This document shows, piece by piece, positions 1 through 6,878 of a DNA stretch of 9,831 nucleotides. Position numbers and translations under genes: made by a program. The stretch covers positions 1 through 9,831 of the forward strand of contig JAPUES010000177.1 in NCBI GenBank assembly GCA_027492445.1. The letters are read 5' to 3'. How positions within the stretch are numbered: the first letter of the stretch is position 1; each line of letters opens with the position of its first letter. The notes beneath the pieces were generated by a model. It saw only the letters and a list, made by a program, of their open reading frames with translations. It was not told the DNA's origin and searched no databases. The stretch is from Sporomusaceae bacterium. Lineage in GTDB: Bacteria; Bacillota; Negativicutes; DSM-13327.

Positions 1-53
1 TACGGTGGTGTGAGAGGACGCTAAATAAAATAATTATTTAGCTCCTACTCGAT
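1..53 (+). mobile_element. Group II intron, 3' end only (end of domain V plus domain VI)
   Basis: The first bases (TACGGT, 1-6) match the usual 3' strand of group II intron domain V, whose partner strand would lie upstream of the window. A short linker leads into a domain VI-like hairpin. Its distal stem is 20-28 paired with 34-42, with loop 29-33. Its proximal stem pairs 15-18 with 43-46 and 12-14 with 48-50, with C19 unpaired. A47 is left as a single bulged adenosine. If the intron ends at T53 (the usual AY end), the bulged A is 7 bases from the 3' splice site, the standard place of the lariat branch point. The end CTACTCGAT is also typical of bacterial group II introns. The catalytic core and any reverse transcriptase are outside the window, so class and activity cannot be judged. 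The reading TAC GGT GGT ... TAA as the tail of a protein is possible but explains none of the structure. Confidence 0.75.
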
Positions 54-148
54 TAGAGATAAAGGTATATCTTTCTCTTATCTGGTCAATATAAAGTAAG
101 AACATGACTCTTTTTTAAAATAGTATGTATGATTTTTCACTTAACGTC

Positions 149-178
149 TGTACAAATGTAGCAAAATAGGTTTATAAT
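149..178 (+). promoter_or_regulatory. Probable sigma-A promoter of the malate dehydrogenase gene
   Basis: A perfect TATAAT lies at 173-178. A weak -35 candidate, TGTACA (149-154, 4 of 6 matches to TTGACA), is 18 bases upstream. The predicted start would be near 185, giving a leader of about 60 bases before the ATG at 245. The promoter lies downstream of the group II intron end, so mdh need not depend on transcription through the intron. Between them, 55-78 can form a small bulged hairpin (AGAG/CTCT and AAAG/CTTT arms) of unknown role. Confidence 0.45.
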
Positions 179-244
179 TGGTAATATAGTCACTAGGTTA
201 TGGTACTACAATTTTATATGAAATTTTAGGAGGATTTTGTCAGA

Positions 245-1183
245 ATGAAAATTACTATCGTTGGTGCTGGTAATGTAGGCGCAACTTGCGCAAATGTAAT
301 TGCTCAAAGAGAATTAGCAAGTGAATTGGTATTGTTAGATATCAAAGAAGGCATTTCAGAAGGTAAAGCGCTAGATATGATGCAAACGTCCACATTGCTT
401 GGATTTGATACTAGAGTTACTGGTAGTACAAGCGATTACAGCAAAACAGCTGGATCTGATGTAGTTGTTATCACTTCCGGTATTCCACGTAAGCCTGGCA
501 TGACTCGTGAAGACTTGATTGGTACAAATGCAGGTATTGTAAAAGGCGTAGTTGATAATATTCTAAAATACTCTCCTGAGACTATTTTTGTAATCATTAG
601 TAACCCGATGGATACTATGACTTATCTTGCTCTTAAGGCAAGTGGTATTCCTAAGAACCGTATTATTGGTATGGGCGGTATCTTAGATAGTTCCCGTTTC
701 AAATCTTATCTTAGCCAAGCAATTGGTTGCCCTGCAACTGATTTACATGGCATCGTAATTGGTGGTCATGGTGACACTACTATGATTCCATTAACTCGTT
801 TTGCTACATACATGGGTGTTCCTGCAGCTGATTTGTTAGATGCTGAAACGTTGAAGAAGGTGGCTGCTGATACAATGGTAGGCGGCGCTACTCTTACAGG
901 TATGCTAGGTACTTCCGCTTGGTATGCTCCTGGTGCGGCTGGTGCTCTATTGGTTGAATCTATTGTTCGTGATGAGAAGAAAGTTTATCCTTGTTGCGTA
1001 GCATTAGATGGGGAGTATGGCCAAAAAGATATTTGTATCGGCGTTCCTGTTGTAATTGGTAAAAATGGTTGGGAAAAAATTGTTGAATACAAACTCAATG
1101 ATGAAGAACAAGCCATGTTTAATAAGAGTGCGGACGCAGTTCGTAGCATGAATAACATCCTAGTTGATATGAAATTAGTATAA
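245..1183 (+). CDS. mdh: NAD-dependent malate dehydrogenase (LDH-like type)
   Basis: This 312-residue enzyme interconverts malate and oxaloacetate with NAD in the cytoplasm, linking central carbon pools. The N-terminal Rossmann fold shows GAGNVG (residues 7-12) and Asp32 after the second strand, which marks NAD rather than NADP use. Arg82 in GIPRKPGMTR stands where lactate dehydrogenases have Gln, which marks malate/oxaloacetate specificity. Arg88, Asn120, Asp148/Arg151 and the catalytic His175 (GGHGDT) are all present. Length and sequence resemble the roughly 310-residue LDH-like malate dehydrogenases of Chloroflexus type. The AGGAGG at 228-233 sits 11 bases before the ATG, slightly far but with no better start in frame. 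The gene has its own promoter and terminator and so is probably monocistronic. In an anaerobe it likely serves a reductive or branched citric acid pathway; that last point is inference. Confidence 0.95.
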   Translation: MKITIVGAGNVGATCANVIAQRELASELVLLDIKEGISEGKALDMMQTSTLLGFDTRVTGSTSDYSKTAGSDVVVITSGIPRKPGMTREDLIGTNAGIVKGVVDNILKYSPETIFVIISNPMDTMTYLALKASGIPKNRIIGMGGILDSSRFKSYLSQAIGCPATDLHGIVIGGHGDTTMIPLTRFATYMGVPAADLLDAETLKKVAADTMVGGATLTGMLGTSAWYAPGAAGALLVESIVRDEKKVYPCCVALDGEYGQKDICIGVPVVIGKNGWEKIVEYKLNDEEQAMFNKSADAVRSMNNILVDMKLV

Positions 1184-1193
1184 TATAAATAGT

Positions 1194-1236
1194 AAAACAC
1201 CAAGTACACCTTTATAGGGTACTTGGTGTTTTTTTT
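1194..1236 (+). terminator. Intrinsic terminator of mdh
   Basis: A perfect 12-base stem (1196-1207 with 1219-1230) is followed by a run of eight T (1229-1236). The stem can be lengthened by A-T pairs at its base and by two further C-G pairs (1209-1210 with 1217-1218) near the TTTATA loop. It starts about ten bases after the mdh stop codon. It is a textbook Rho-independent terminator for + strand transcription. Confidence 0.95.
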
Positions 1237-1240
1237 GGAA

Positions 1241-1266
1241 TGATTATTTTTGAGAAAAAATAATCA
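1241..1266. repeat. Perfect 11-base inverted repeat, 4-base loop
   Basis: TGATTATTTTT (1241-1251) and its exact reverse complement (1256-1266) flank GAGA. There is no T-run after it on either strand, so it is not a standard terminator. It lies just after the mdh terminator and about ten bases upstream of the -35 region of the next promoter. It could be a regulator site or a cruciform/hairpin element; function unknown. Confidence 0.5.
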
Positions 1267-1276
1267 GTAAAAAAGA

Positions 1277-1306
1277 GTGTCAAAAATTTATGGCACAGGA
1301 TATAAT
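1277..1306 (+). promoter_or_regulatory. Probable promoter of the holin-like/HAD/hybrid kinase run
   Basis: A perfect TATAAT at 1301-1306 has the -35 candidate GTGTCA (1277-1282, 4 of 6 matches to TTGACA) 18 bases upstream. It follows a strong terminator, so a new promoter is needed here for the downstream genes. The leader before the ATG at 1342 would be about 30 bases. Confidence 0.55.
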
Positions 1307-1341
1307 AGTAGATAGGACATTAGTGTGAGGGAGCTAAACAA

Positions 1342-1686
1342 ATGAGCGGCTTTTTACTGAGAATTATTATAAATGCCTTACTGTTATTTCTGGTTATTGC
1401 CAAGCTGCCAGGAATCTTTGTTGATACATTAGGTGGTATGCTGCTTGGGGTAGTCATTATTGGCATTGTAAATGCAGCACTACGACCGTTGTTGCTATTG
1501 CTGAACCGGCCCCTTAACTATTTGAATTTAGGTGGAGTGACATTGTTTATGAATATCCTCACTTTACTGATGATTATTAATATTTTACCTGGTTTTGAAA
1601 TTAATAGTATGATAGCACCAAGTATTGGTGTATTACTTTTAACGATTTGTAGTTTTACCTTATCAAAGGTGATTCAGGATCGTTAA
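1342..1686 (+). CDS. Phage holin family 4 / YvlD-like small membrane protein
   Basis: The 114-residue product is very hydrophobic, with four likely membrane helices at about 4-22, 29-50, 62-83 and 92-108. The linker after helix 2 carries N-x-x-x-R-P (Asn44, Arg48, Pro49) followed by a second Asn-Arg-Pro (55-57), a pattern I associate with the phage_holin_4 family (PF04020, B. subtilis YvlD). Despite the family name, most members are chromosomal, are not near phage genes, and have no established function; no phage genes are visible here. GAGGGA (1327-1332) provides a ribosome binding site 9 bases before the ATG. The HAD phosphatase gene begins 21 bases after the stop, so the two are probably cotranscribed. 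Family assignment is fairly sure; role unknown. Confidence 0.8.
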   Translation: MSGFLLRIIINALLLFLVIAKLPGIFVDTLGGMLLGVVIIGIVNAALRPLLLLLNRPLNYLNLGGVTLFMNILTLLMIINILPGFEINSMIAPSIGVLLLTICSFTLSKVIQDR

Positions 1687-1707
1687 AACATAATGGGGGA
1701 TTTCTTT

Positions 1708-2505
1708 ATGACAATAAAATTAGTAGCAGTGGATATGGATGATACTTTATTAGATGAAACATTAAAGGTTTCACCAAGAACCAGTGAGGCCATTCATAGG
1801 GCTCAGGAACAAGGCGTTGTAGTGGTGATTGCCACAGGCCGAATGTTTACTTCCGCTTTGCCTTTTGCTAAGGCATTACATATTAAGGCGCCAATCATTA
1901 CTTATAATGGTGGTATGGTTCGCTATCCTATTTCGAAGGAAATGGTATTTCATAAAACCATTGAAGGTACTGTCGCTGACAAAGTGGTAACCTTATTCCG
2001 TGAGCGGGGTTGGTATTTACAGTCGTATATGAATGATGAGTTATATGTTGTGGAACGTTGTGAAAAGGCAAAATCCTATGAACAATTAGCTGGCATTCAG
2101 GCGATTGCCCTTGGAGCTGAGTTTTATGGAATGAAACATGAGCCTACTAAGATGTTAACCATTGCCCAACCTCATGAAATCCAAGAAATTCAGAAAATTA
2201 TTAATCAGGAATTCCCTGGGGAAATTTTTACAGCGACCTCTAAGTCAAATTATTTGGAATTAACTCATCCTAGTGTTAATAAAGGTCATGCCTTGTCCTT
2301 GCTAGCGGACAAACTGTCCATCAAGCAGGAAGAAGTTATGGCGATTGGTGATTCTAATAATGATTATCCTATGATTGAATATGCAGGTTTTGGTGTAGCC
2401 ATGGGAAATGCTTCTGAGCGAGTCAAGAAGATTGCCCAGGCCATTACAGCCCATAATAACGCCCATGGAGTAGCGGAAGCTCTTGAAAAATATGTGTTAA
2501 AATAG
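1708..2505 (+). CDS. Cof-type HAD family hydrolase (sugar-phosphate or nucleotide phosphatase)
   Basis: The 265-residue protein is a class IIB HAD phosphatase. Motif I is DMDDT with nucleophile Asp9 and acid/base Asp11. Motif II is Thr43 in ATGR. Motif III is Lys192 in NKGHAL. Motif IV is GDSNND with Asp215 and Asp219. The region between motifs II and III is the C2B cap that sets the substrate. The Cof/YidA/YwpJ group dephosphorylates sugar phosphates, flavin or pyridoxal phosphates, and the substrate cannot be told from sequence. An in-frame ATG at 1693 would add five residues, but it lacks an upstream ribosome binding site. GGGGGA (1695-1700) lies 7 bases before the ATG at 1708, which is therefore preferred. 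It sits between the small membrane protein and the hybrid kinase, in the same direction with short gaps. Confidence 0.9.
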   Translation: MTIKLVAVDMDDTLLDETLKVSPRTSEAIHRAQEQGVVVVIATGRMFTSALPFAKALHIKAPIITYNGGMVRYPISKEMVFHKTIEGTVADKVVTLFRERGWYLQSYMNDELYVVERCEKAKSYEQLAGIQAIALGAEFYGMKHEPTKMLTIAQPHEIQEIQKIINQEFPGEIFTATSKSNYLELTHPSVNKGHALSLLADKLSIKQEEVMAIGDSNNDYPMIEYAGFGVAMGNASERVKKIAQAITAHNNAHGVAEALEKYVLK

Positions 2506-2530
2506 ATTTACTTAGCTTCTTTAAAATCTA
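2503..2530. repeat. Inverted repeat between the HAD gene and the hybrid kinase gene
   Basis: TAGATTT (2503-2509, overlapping the HAD stop codon) pairs perfectly with AAATCTA (2524-2530) around a 14-base loop. The hairpin would end six bases before the ribosome binding site (GGAGG, 2536-2540) of the next gene. It has no T-run, so it is not a terminator. It might tune translation or mRNA stability; a chance repeat is possible. Confidence 0.35.
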
Positions 2531-2547
2531 GGATTGGAGGTGCTAGA

Positions 2548-4557
2548 GTGACTGCCTATGTACTACAAGTATTAATCATTGATGATGATGAGGTTGATCG
2601 CAAGGCCCTCAAAAGAATGCTACAGCTAGCGGATGTGAAAATAAAAATTTTAGAAACGGATGATGGACAATTTGCAATAGAAAGCCTTCAGAGGCAACAC
2701 TTTGATTGCGCTTTTATTGATTATTTTATGCCAAATAAGAATGGGATGGAGATTTTAAAAGAAGCTCGTTCTCTCGGGATTGCAGTACCTTTTATTATGC
2801 TTACTGGCCATGGGGATGAACTCATTGCTGCCGAAGTTATGAGAGAAGGTGCCGTGGACTATATTCCCAAAGGGGAGATGACGACAGAACTCGTTCACAG
2901 GGCGGTTCGCTATGCTGTACAGGTAAAGGAAACAGAAACAGCACGGCGAGAAAGTGAAGACCGTTTTAGGAGAATTGCAGCGAATTTACCCATTGCAATC
3001 TTATGTTTTGATAAAAAGCAAGATATAACTTTTATTAATGAAAAGTTTACAGACATATTTGGTTATGTAGCAGAAGAAATTCCCAATCTAACAGCTTGGC
3101 TGGAAAAAGCCCATCCCAATGAAGAGTATCGGGAAAGAATACGAAGGACAGGCCGAAGCGACATTGATAATCGTATTAATGGCATAAAAAGTAATAGAGA
3201 AATACGAGAAATTGATATCACTTGCCGCGATGGCACTAGTAAATCAATAGAAGTTACTTTTGAGCTAGATGGAACGTCTATATATGTGGTATATACAGAC
3301 GTTACTGAGAAAAAACAAGCGAAAGAAATGCTAAGGCAACAATCTGCAGTATTACAAGGAAATAATGACAAATTACATAAAGCCTACGAGGCAGCGAAAA
3401 TTGCTCAGGAAATAGCCGAACGGGCTAACGCTGCCAAAAGTCAATTCTTAGCCAATATGAGCCATGAAATTCGGACGCCCATGAATGGAATCATTGGCAT
3501 GGCGGATTTAACATTAATGACAGAGGTGACGGAGGAACAACGAGAATATCTTACTACGGTCAAAGCTTGTTCCAAGTCACTACTAAGTGTGTTAAATGAT
3601 ATTATTGATTATGCAAAGATTGAGGTAGGAAAACTCACCATTGAGAGAGTACCATTTAATGTCCATGAGTCAGCGCAAGAAGTAGTTCGTTTATTTGATG
3701 TTATCGCTAAACCAAAAGGCCTTTTTATTGACCTTACGATTGATCCTACTATCCCTAACACTGTGATTGGTGATTCTCTAAGGATTAGACAAGTGTTATC
3801 TAATCTTGTGGGCAATGCCGTAAAATTCACAGCAAGGGGCGGCGTAAAAGTTGTAATCGACTGTCTGGAATGGGAAAAGGAATTTGCAAAATTAAAGTTT
3901 TCCATTAAGGATACGGGTATTGGTATTCCTACGGATAAGCTAGATCGCTTGTTCAAGGTTTTTAGCCAAGTAGATAATTCGAATACTAGAGAGTATGGCG
4001 GTTCAGGCTTAGGATTGGCAATTTCTAAGCAACTGGTCGACATGATGAATGGTAATATTGGGGTGGAAACGGCAGTAGGTTTGGGAAGCACCTTTTACTT
4101 TACGACACAGGTTGGTCTTATCACAAAGGAAGTCCCCGTAGGGATGGGCGTAGCAGAAGAACAAAAAACAGCAATCTGTAAGCAAAATCCTAGGAAAGTA
4201 ATGATTGTTGAAGATGATTACATTAGTAGAAAAGTAGCGGCGATTTTCATGGCAAAGATAGGCTTTGTGGTAGTGGAAGCAAGTAATGGCAGTGAAGCAT
4301 TGGAAATAGCCCAACAGGACACCTTTGACTTGATTCTAATGGATATTCATTTGCCAGATATGGATGGTTATACCACTACAGCCCTTATTCGGGAAAGGGA
4401 AAAGGAAGGCAACTACTATACTCCGATTGTTGCCATGACGGCGAATGCGCTAAAAGGCGATAGAGAAAAGTGCTTGCAAGCTGGAATGGATGAATATATA
4501 GCAAAACCTATTGATATTAGTAGTTTAAATAGAATTGTTACTACCTTGCTGGGGTAA
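2548..4557 (+). CDS. Soluble hybrid histidine kinase: REC-PAS-HisKA-HATPase-REC
   Basis: This 669-residue protein has no membrane helix and should act in the cytoplasm. In order: a receiver domain (about 5-125) with acidic cluster Asp12-14, phospho-acceptor Asp58 and Lys108; a PAS domain (about 135-255) ending in the typical DVTEKKQA; a coiled coil (about 255-300); HisKA with phospho-acceptor His306 in SHEIRTP; an ATPase with N-box Asn423, DTGIGIP (455-461) and GGSGLGL (484-490); and a second receiver (about 549-666) with Asp556/557, Asp599, Thr631 and Lys653. All catalytic residues are intact. The start is GTG, with GGAGG seven bases upstream; no in-frame ATG fits better. A receiver at both ends suggests input from another kinase and internal phosphorelay, but there is no output domain and no response regulator next to it. 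It is probably cotranscribed with the HAD gene 42 bases upstream. The ligand of the PAS domain is unknown. Confidence 0.93.
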   Translation: MTAYVLQVLIIDDDEVDRKALKRMLQLADVKIKILETDDGQFAIESLQRQHFDCAFIDYFMPNKNGMEILKEARSLGIAVPFIMLTGHGDELIAAEVMREGAVDYIPKGEMTTELVHRAVRYAVQVKETETARRESEDRFRRIAANLPIAILCFDKKQDITFINEKFTDIFGYVAEEIPNLTAWLEKAHPNEEYRERIRRTGRSDIDNRINGIKSNREIREIDITCRDGTSKSIEVTFELDGTSIYVVYTDVTEKKQAKEMLRQQSAVLQGNNDKLHKAYEAAKIAQEIAERANAAKSQFLANMSHEIRTPMNGIIGMADLTLMTEVTEEQREYLTTVKACSKSLLSVLNDIIDYAKIEVGKLTIERVPFNVHESAQEVVRLFDVIAKPKGLFIDLTIDPTIPNTVIGDSLRIRQVLSNLVGNAVKFTARGGVKVVIDCLEWEKEFAKLKFSIKDTGIGIPTDKLDRLFKVFSQVDNSNTREYGGSGLGLAISKQLVDMMNGNIGVETAVGLGSTFYFTTQVGLITKEVPVGMGVAEEQKTAICKQNPRKVMIVEDDYISRKVAAIFMAKIGFVVVEASNGSEALEIAQQDTFDLILMDIHLPDMDGYTTTALIREREKEGNYYTPIVAMTANALKGDREKCLQAGMDEYIAKPIDISSLNRIVTTLLG

Positions 4558-4594
4558 TGACAGCATGAATCACGATAGTCCTTTTTCCTCTTGG

Positions 4595-4625
4595 ATTAGT
4601 TTTCGAATTGTAAGAAAAAACTAAT
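4595..4625. repeat. Inverted repeat in the gap between the two kinase genes
   Basis: ATTAGTTTT (4595-4603) and its exact reverse complement (4617-4625) flank a 13-base loop. It starts 38 bases after the hybrid kinase stop. There is no uninterrupted T-run after it, so it is at best a poor terminator; it may be a regulator site or mRNA hairpin. The rest of the 182-base gap is A-rich and holds no credible gene. Confidence 0.35.
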
Positions 4626-4689
4626 TTCATAGAGGAATTTTCTTTAAAAAAGAGAAAGAAGTAATAAGAATAATAAGATAACAAGGAAA

Positions 4690-4718
4690 TTGACGATATA
4701 AGAGATAGAGTTGATGAT
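4690..4718 (+). promoter_or_regulatory. Possible promoter of the membrane kinase gene
   Basis: TTGACG (4690-4695, 5 of 6 matches to the -35 consensus) is followed after 17 bases by GATGAT (4713-4718, 4 of 6 matches to TATAAT). It lies in the long gap before the kinase gene, which makes a separate promoter plausible. The -10 is weak and readthrough from the hybrid kinase is equally possible. The start site would lie very close to the AAAGGGG ribosome binding site (4724-4730), which counts against it. Confidence 0.25.
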
Positions 4719-4739
4719 GGAATAAAGGGGCGGTGCAGC

Positions 4740-6755
4740 ATGAAGATTGGCATCAAGTTAATGTTGACGTTCTCCATTCTGACAGCAGGCGCTTTATTTG
4801 TTGTTTCCTCAGTTGGATATTTCTATACGGCAAAGTTATTTACCCAAAGTATTCAAAATGAAATGGAGGAAGTTGTAAGCTCCCATGTGAATACCTTAGA
4901 TGGCTGGCTTGTGGGCAAAGCCAAAGTTCTAGAGACTACTGGCAGTACGGTTATTACGATACCTGGATCGATGGAGGCCATATTTGCAGTCCATTTTAGC
5001 GGATTTGAAAAAACGGATAAAGAAATAAGCGATTTATATTTGGGGACCATAACGGGGGAAATGCTAGATGGAAGCGGCTGGATACCACCTGCAGATTATG
5101 ACCCGCGGAATCGACCGTGGTATCAAGCGGCCATAGCTGCAAACAAGCTAGTATATACTGACCCTTATGTAGATATGACAACGCAAAAATTTGCCTTATC
5201 CATTGCCATGCCCTTAAGAGATCAAAGTGATACATTATTAGGTGTACTTTCTGAGGATATTTTACTGGAAACTTTAATGGAAAATGTTAAAAAGATGAAT
5301 ATTCGTGGTCAAGGTTATGCAGTGTTATTTGACAAAAAAGGCAACTTGTTGGTGCATCCTGATTCTGAATTGGTAATGAAAAATGTGATTGAAGATGATG
5401 GGGTCAAGGATTTGCGGGAACTATTCACGGAGATGATGGCAAAAGAAAAAGGTTTTGTGAATTATGAACACCAGGGCGTACCTAACATGATGTTTTATGA
5501 TAAAATTCCTGCTACTGGCTGGACATTGGCTTTCACGATTCCGGCAGAGATTGTATATCAGCCGCTGATAGATTTGAAAAAATTGCTTGCTAGCTTAACT
5601 TTTGGTGTTATGACCCTAGTCATTGGGGTGTGCTTGTTTGTCTCAAGAGAGATAACTAGGCCCATGATTAACCTGACCCGTGCTGCGCAAGAAATTGCAG
5701 GCGGTAATTTGACGGTACAGGCTACAATACAGGGAGGGGAAAAATCTAAGGACGAAATTAGTATCCTTGCCCAAGAATTTAATATTATGGCGCAAAAACT
5801 ATCAGAAATGATAGGAGAACGTGACCAAGCAGAACAAGAGCTAAGGGGGGCCCATGATCAGTTAGAAGAAAAAGTGGAAATAAGAACCCAGGAATTAGTG
5901 GCTGCTAATGAGGAACTACAAGCCATGAACCAGGAAATTATTGAAACCCTTGATAAACTAAAGAAGACCCAAGGACAACTGGTGCAGGCGGAAAAAATGT
6001 CGGCTTTGGGTAGCCTTGTTGGTGGGATGGCTCATGAAATCAATACTCCTGTTGGCGTAGCCGTAACTGCAGCTTCCTATTTAGGAGATTTAATTGCCGA
6101 AGTCAATGTACAGTGCCTGGAAGGGACGATCAAACGAAAAGAACTATTACATTATAATGACGAGTGCCGTGAAGCTAGCGAAATGGTTCTTGCAAATTTA
6201 CGGCGGGCCGCTCAGCTTATCAGCAGTTTTAAAAAGGTGTCCATCGACCAAGCTAACGAAGAAAAACGTATCTTTGATGTAAAGGAATATCTGGCAGACA
6301 TACTTCTTAGCTTACATCCTCGATTGAAGAAAACCAAGCACCTAGTAACAGTCCAATGTGAAGAGAAGATTAAGGTATATGGTTTTCCTGGGTCCTTTGC
6401 TCAGATTATCACTAATTTAATTATGAATTCCCTTACTCATGCTTATCATGCTGAGGAGGCAGGAAACATTGTCATTACCGTAGTACAAAAAGAAGAACGG
6501 TTTATTTTGCGCTATGAAGATGATGGTAAGGGAATTGACAAGGCAGTACTATCTAGAATCTTTGAACCCTTTTTTACTACTGCGCGAGGAATGGGAGGAT
6601 CAGGACTAGGACTTTATATTGTCTATAATATTGTAACCCAGCAATTTGGTGGTACCATTGATTGTTATAGTGAAAAAGGCAAAGGTGTGACGTTTGTTAT
6701 GAATTTGCTACTGCAAGGAAAAGATGAAAAGAATATACTTGAATATAAAATATAA
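4740..6755 (+). CDS. Membrane sensor histidine kinase with dCache sensor and HAMP
   Basis: This 671-residue protein has one helix at about 7-29 and another at about 282-302, enclosing an extracytoplasmic sensor of roughly 250 residues. The sensor shows dCache hallmarks: DPRNRPWYQAA (121-131), VYTDPYVD (138-145) and a strand ending in LLGVLSEDI. Such domains bind small molecules such as amino acids, organic acids or amines, but the ligand cannot be read here. A HAMP domain (about 303-356) and long coiled coil (about 357-415) lead to the phospho-acceptor His432 in MAHEINTPVG. The ATPase carries Asn563, DDGKGID (594-600) and GGSGLGL (619-625). There is no receiver, so it must phosphorylate another protein. 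The AHEINTP box is typical of the NtrB-like kinase branch rather than the SHEIRTP type used by its neighbour. AAAGGGG (4724-4730) lies 9 bases before the ATG. The N-terminal receiver of the neighbouring hybrid kinase is a possible target (inference). Confidence 0.93.
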   Translation: MKIGIKLMLTFSILTAGALFVVSSVGYFYTAKLFTQSIQNEMEEVVSSHVNTLDGWLVGKAKVLETTGSTVITIPGSMEAIFAVHFSGFEKTDKEISDLYLGTITGEMLDGSGWIPPADYDPRNRPWYQAAIAANKLVYTDPYVDMTTQKFALSIAMPLRDQSDTLLGVLSEDILLETLMENVKKMNIRGQGYAVLFDKKGNLLVHPDSELVMKNVIEDDGVKDLRELFTEMMAKEKGFVNYEHQGVPNMMFYDKIPATGWTLAFTIPAEIVYQPLIDLKKLLASLTFGVMTLVIGVCLFVSREITRPMINLTRAAQEIAGGNLTVQATIQGGEKSKDEISILAQEFNIMAQKLSEMIGERDQAEQELRGAHDQLEEKVEIRTQELVAANEELQAMNQEIIETLDKLKKTQGQLVQAEKMSALGSLVGGMAHEINTPVGVAVTAASYLGDLIAEVNVQCLEGTIKRKELLHYNDECREASEMVLANLRRAAQLISSFKKVSIDQANEEKRIFDVKEYLADILLSLHPRLKKTKHLVTVQCEEKIKVYGFPGSFAQIITNLIMNSLTHAYHAEEAGNIVITVVQKEERFILRYEDDGKGIDKAVLSRIFEPFFTTARGMGGSGLGLYIVYNIVTQQFGGTIDCYSEKGKGVTFVMNLLLQGKDEKNILEYKI

Positions 6756-6833
6756 GGATTCTAACTTTGAGAATAATGAAGATTGCTTCGATTGCCTAAT
6801 ATAGGTAAAAGGAGTAGTTTTTTTTAAGCAAGT

Positions 6834-6865
6834 GTGTTAACCTATAATTAAAATTAAGTTAACGA
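6834..6865 (+). promoter_or_regulatory. BirA-type biotin operator enclosing the bioB -10 box
   Basis: Two GTTAAC sixmers (6836-6841 and 6858-6863) are arranged as the palindrome seen in biotin repressor (BirA) operators. Taken as nine-base half sites (6834-6842 and 6857-6865), they are 14 bases apart, within the usual 14-16. A perfect TATAAT (6843-6848) begins directly after the left half, so bound BirA would cover the -10 box. The -35 region falls in the T-run near 6818-6825 and is weak. The site is 13 bases upstream of the bioB start. BirA loaded with biotinyl-AMP would be expected to shut off the cluster when biotin is plentiful. Confidence 0.85.
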
Positions 6866-6878
6866 AAGGGATGGGAGA

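Noticed and set aside
245..1183. L-lactate dehydrogenase
   Set aside because: The substrate-specificity position carries Arg82 in PRKPGM instead of the Gln of lactate dehydrogenases, so malate is the better call.
1342..1686. Prophage remnant suggested by the holin family name
   Set aside because: No endolysin, structural, integrase or other phage gene is near; members of this family are commonly chromosomal and unrelated to lysis.
1693..1707. Upstream ATG start for the HAD phosphatase
   Set aside because: No Shine-Dalgarno sequence lies before it, and the G-rich stretch after it is correctly spaced for the ATG at 1708, which also places motif I at the usual distance from the N-terminus.
3609..4314. 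Open frames on the minus strand within the hybrid kinase gene
   Set aside because: They are antisense to conserved HisKA/ATPase/receiver coding sequence and have no ribosome binding site or recognisable domain.
6778..6825. Possible intrinsic terminator between the membrane kinase and bioB
   Set aside because: There is a GAAG/CTTC mini-hairpin, a weak seven-pair stem (6792-6798 with 6802-6808, three-base loop, one G-T pair) and an eight-T run, but the T-run starts about nine bases after the stem. The spacing and stability do not fit a standard terminator.
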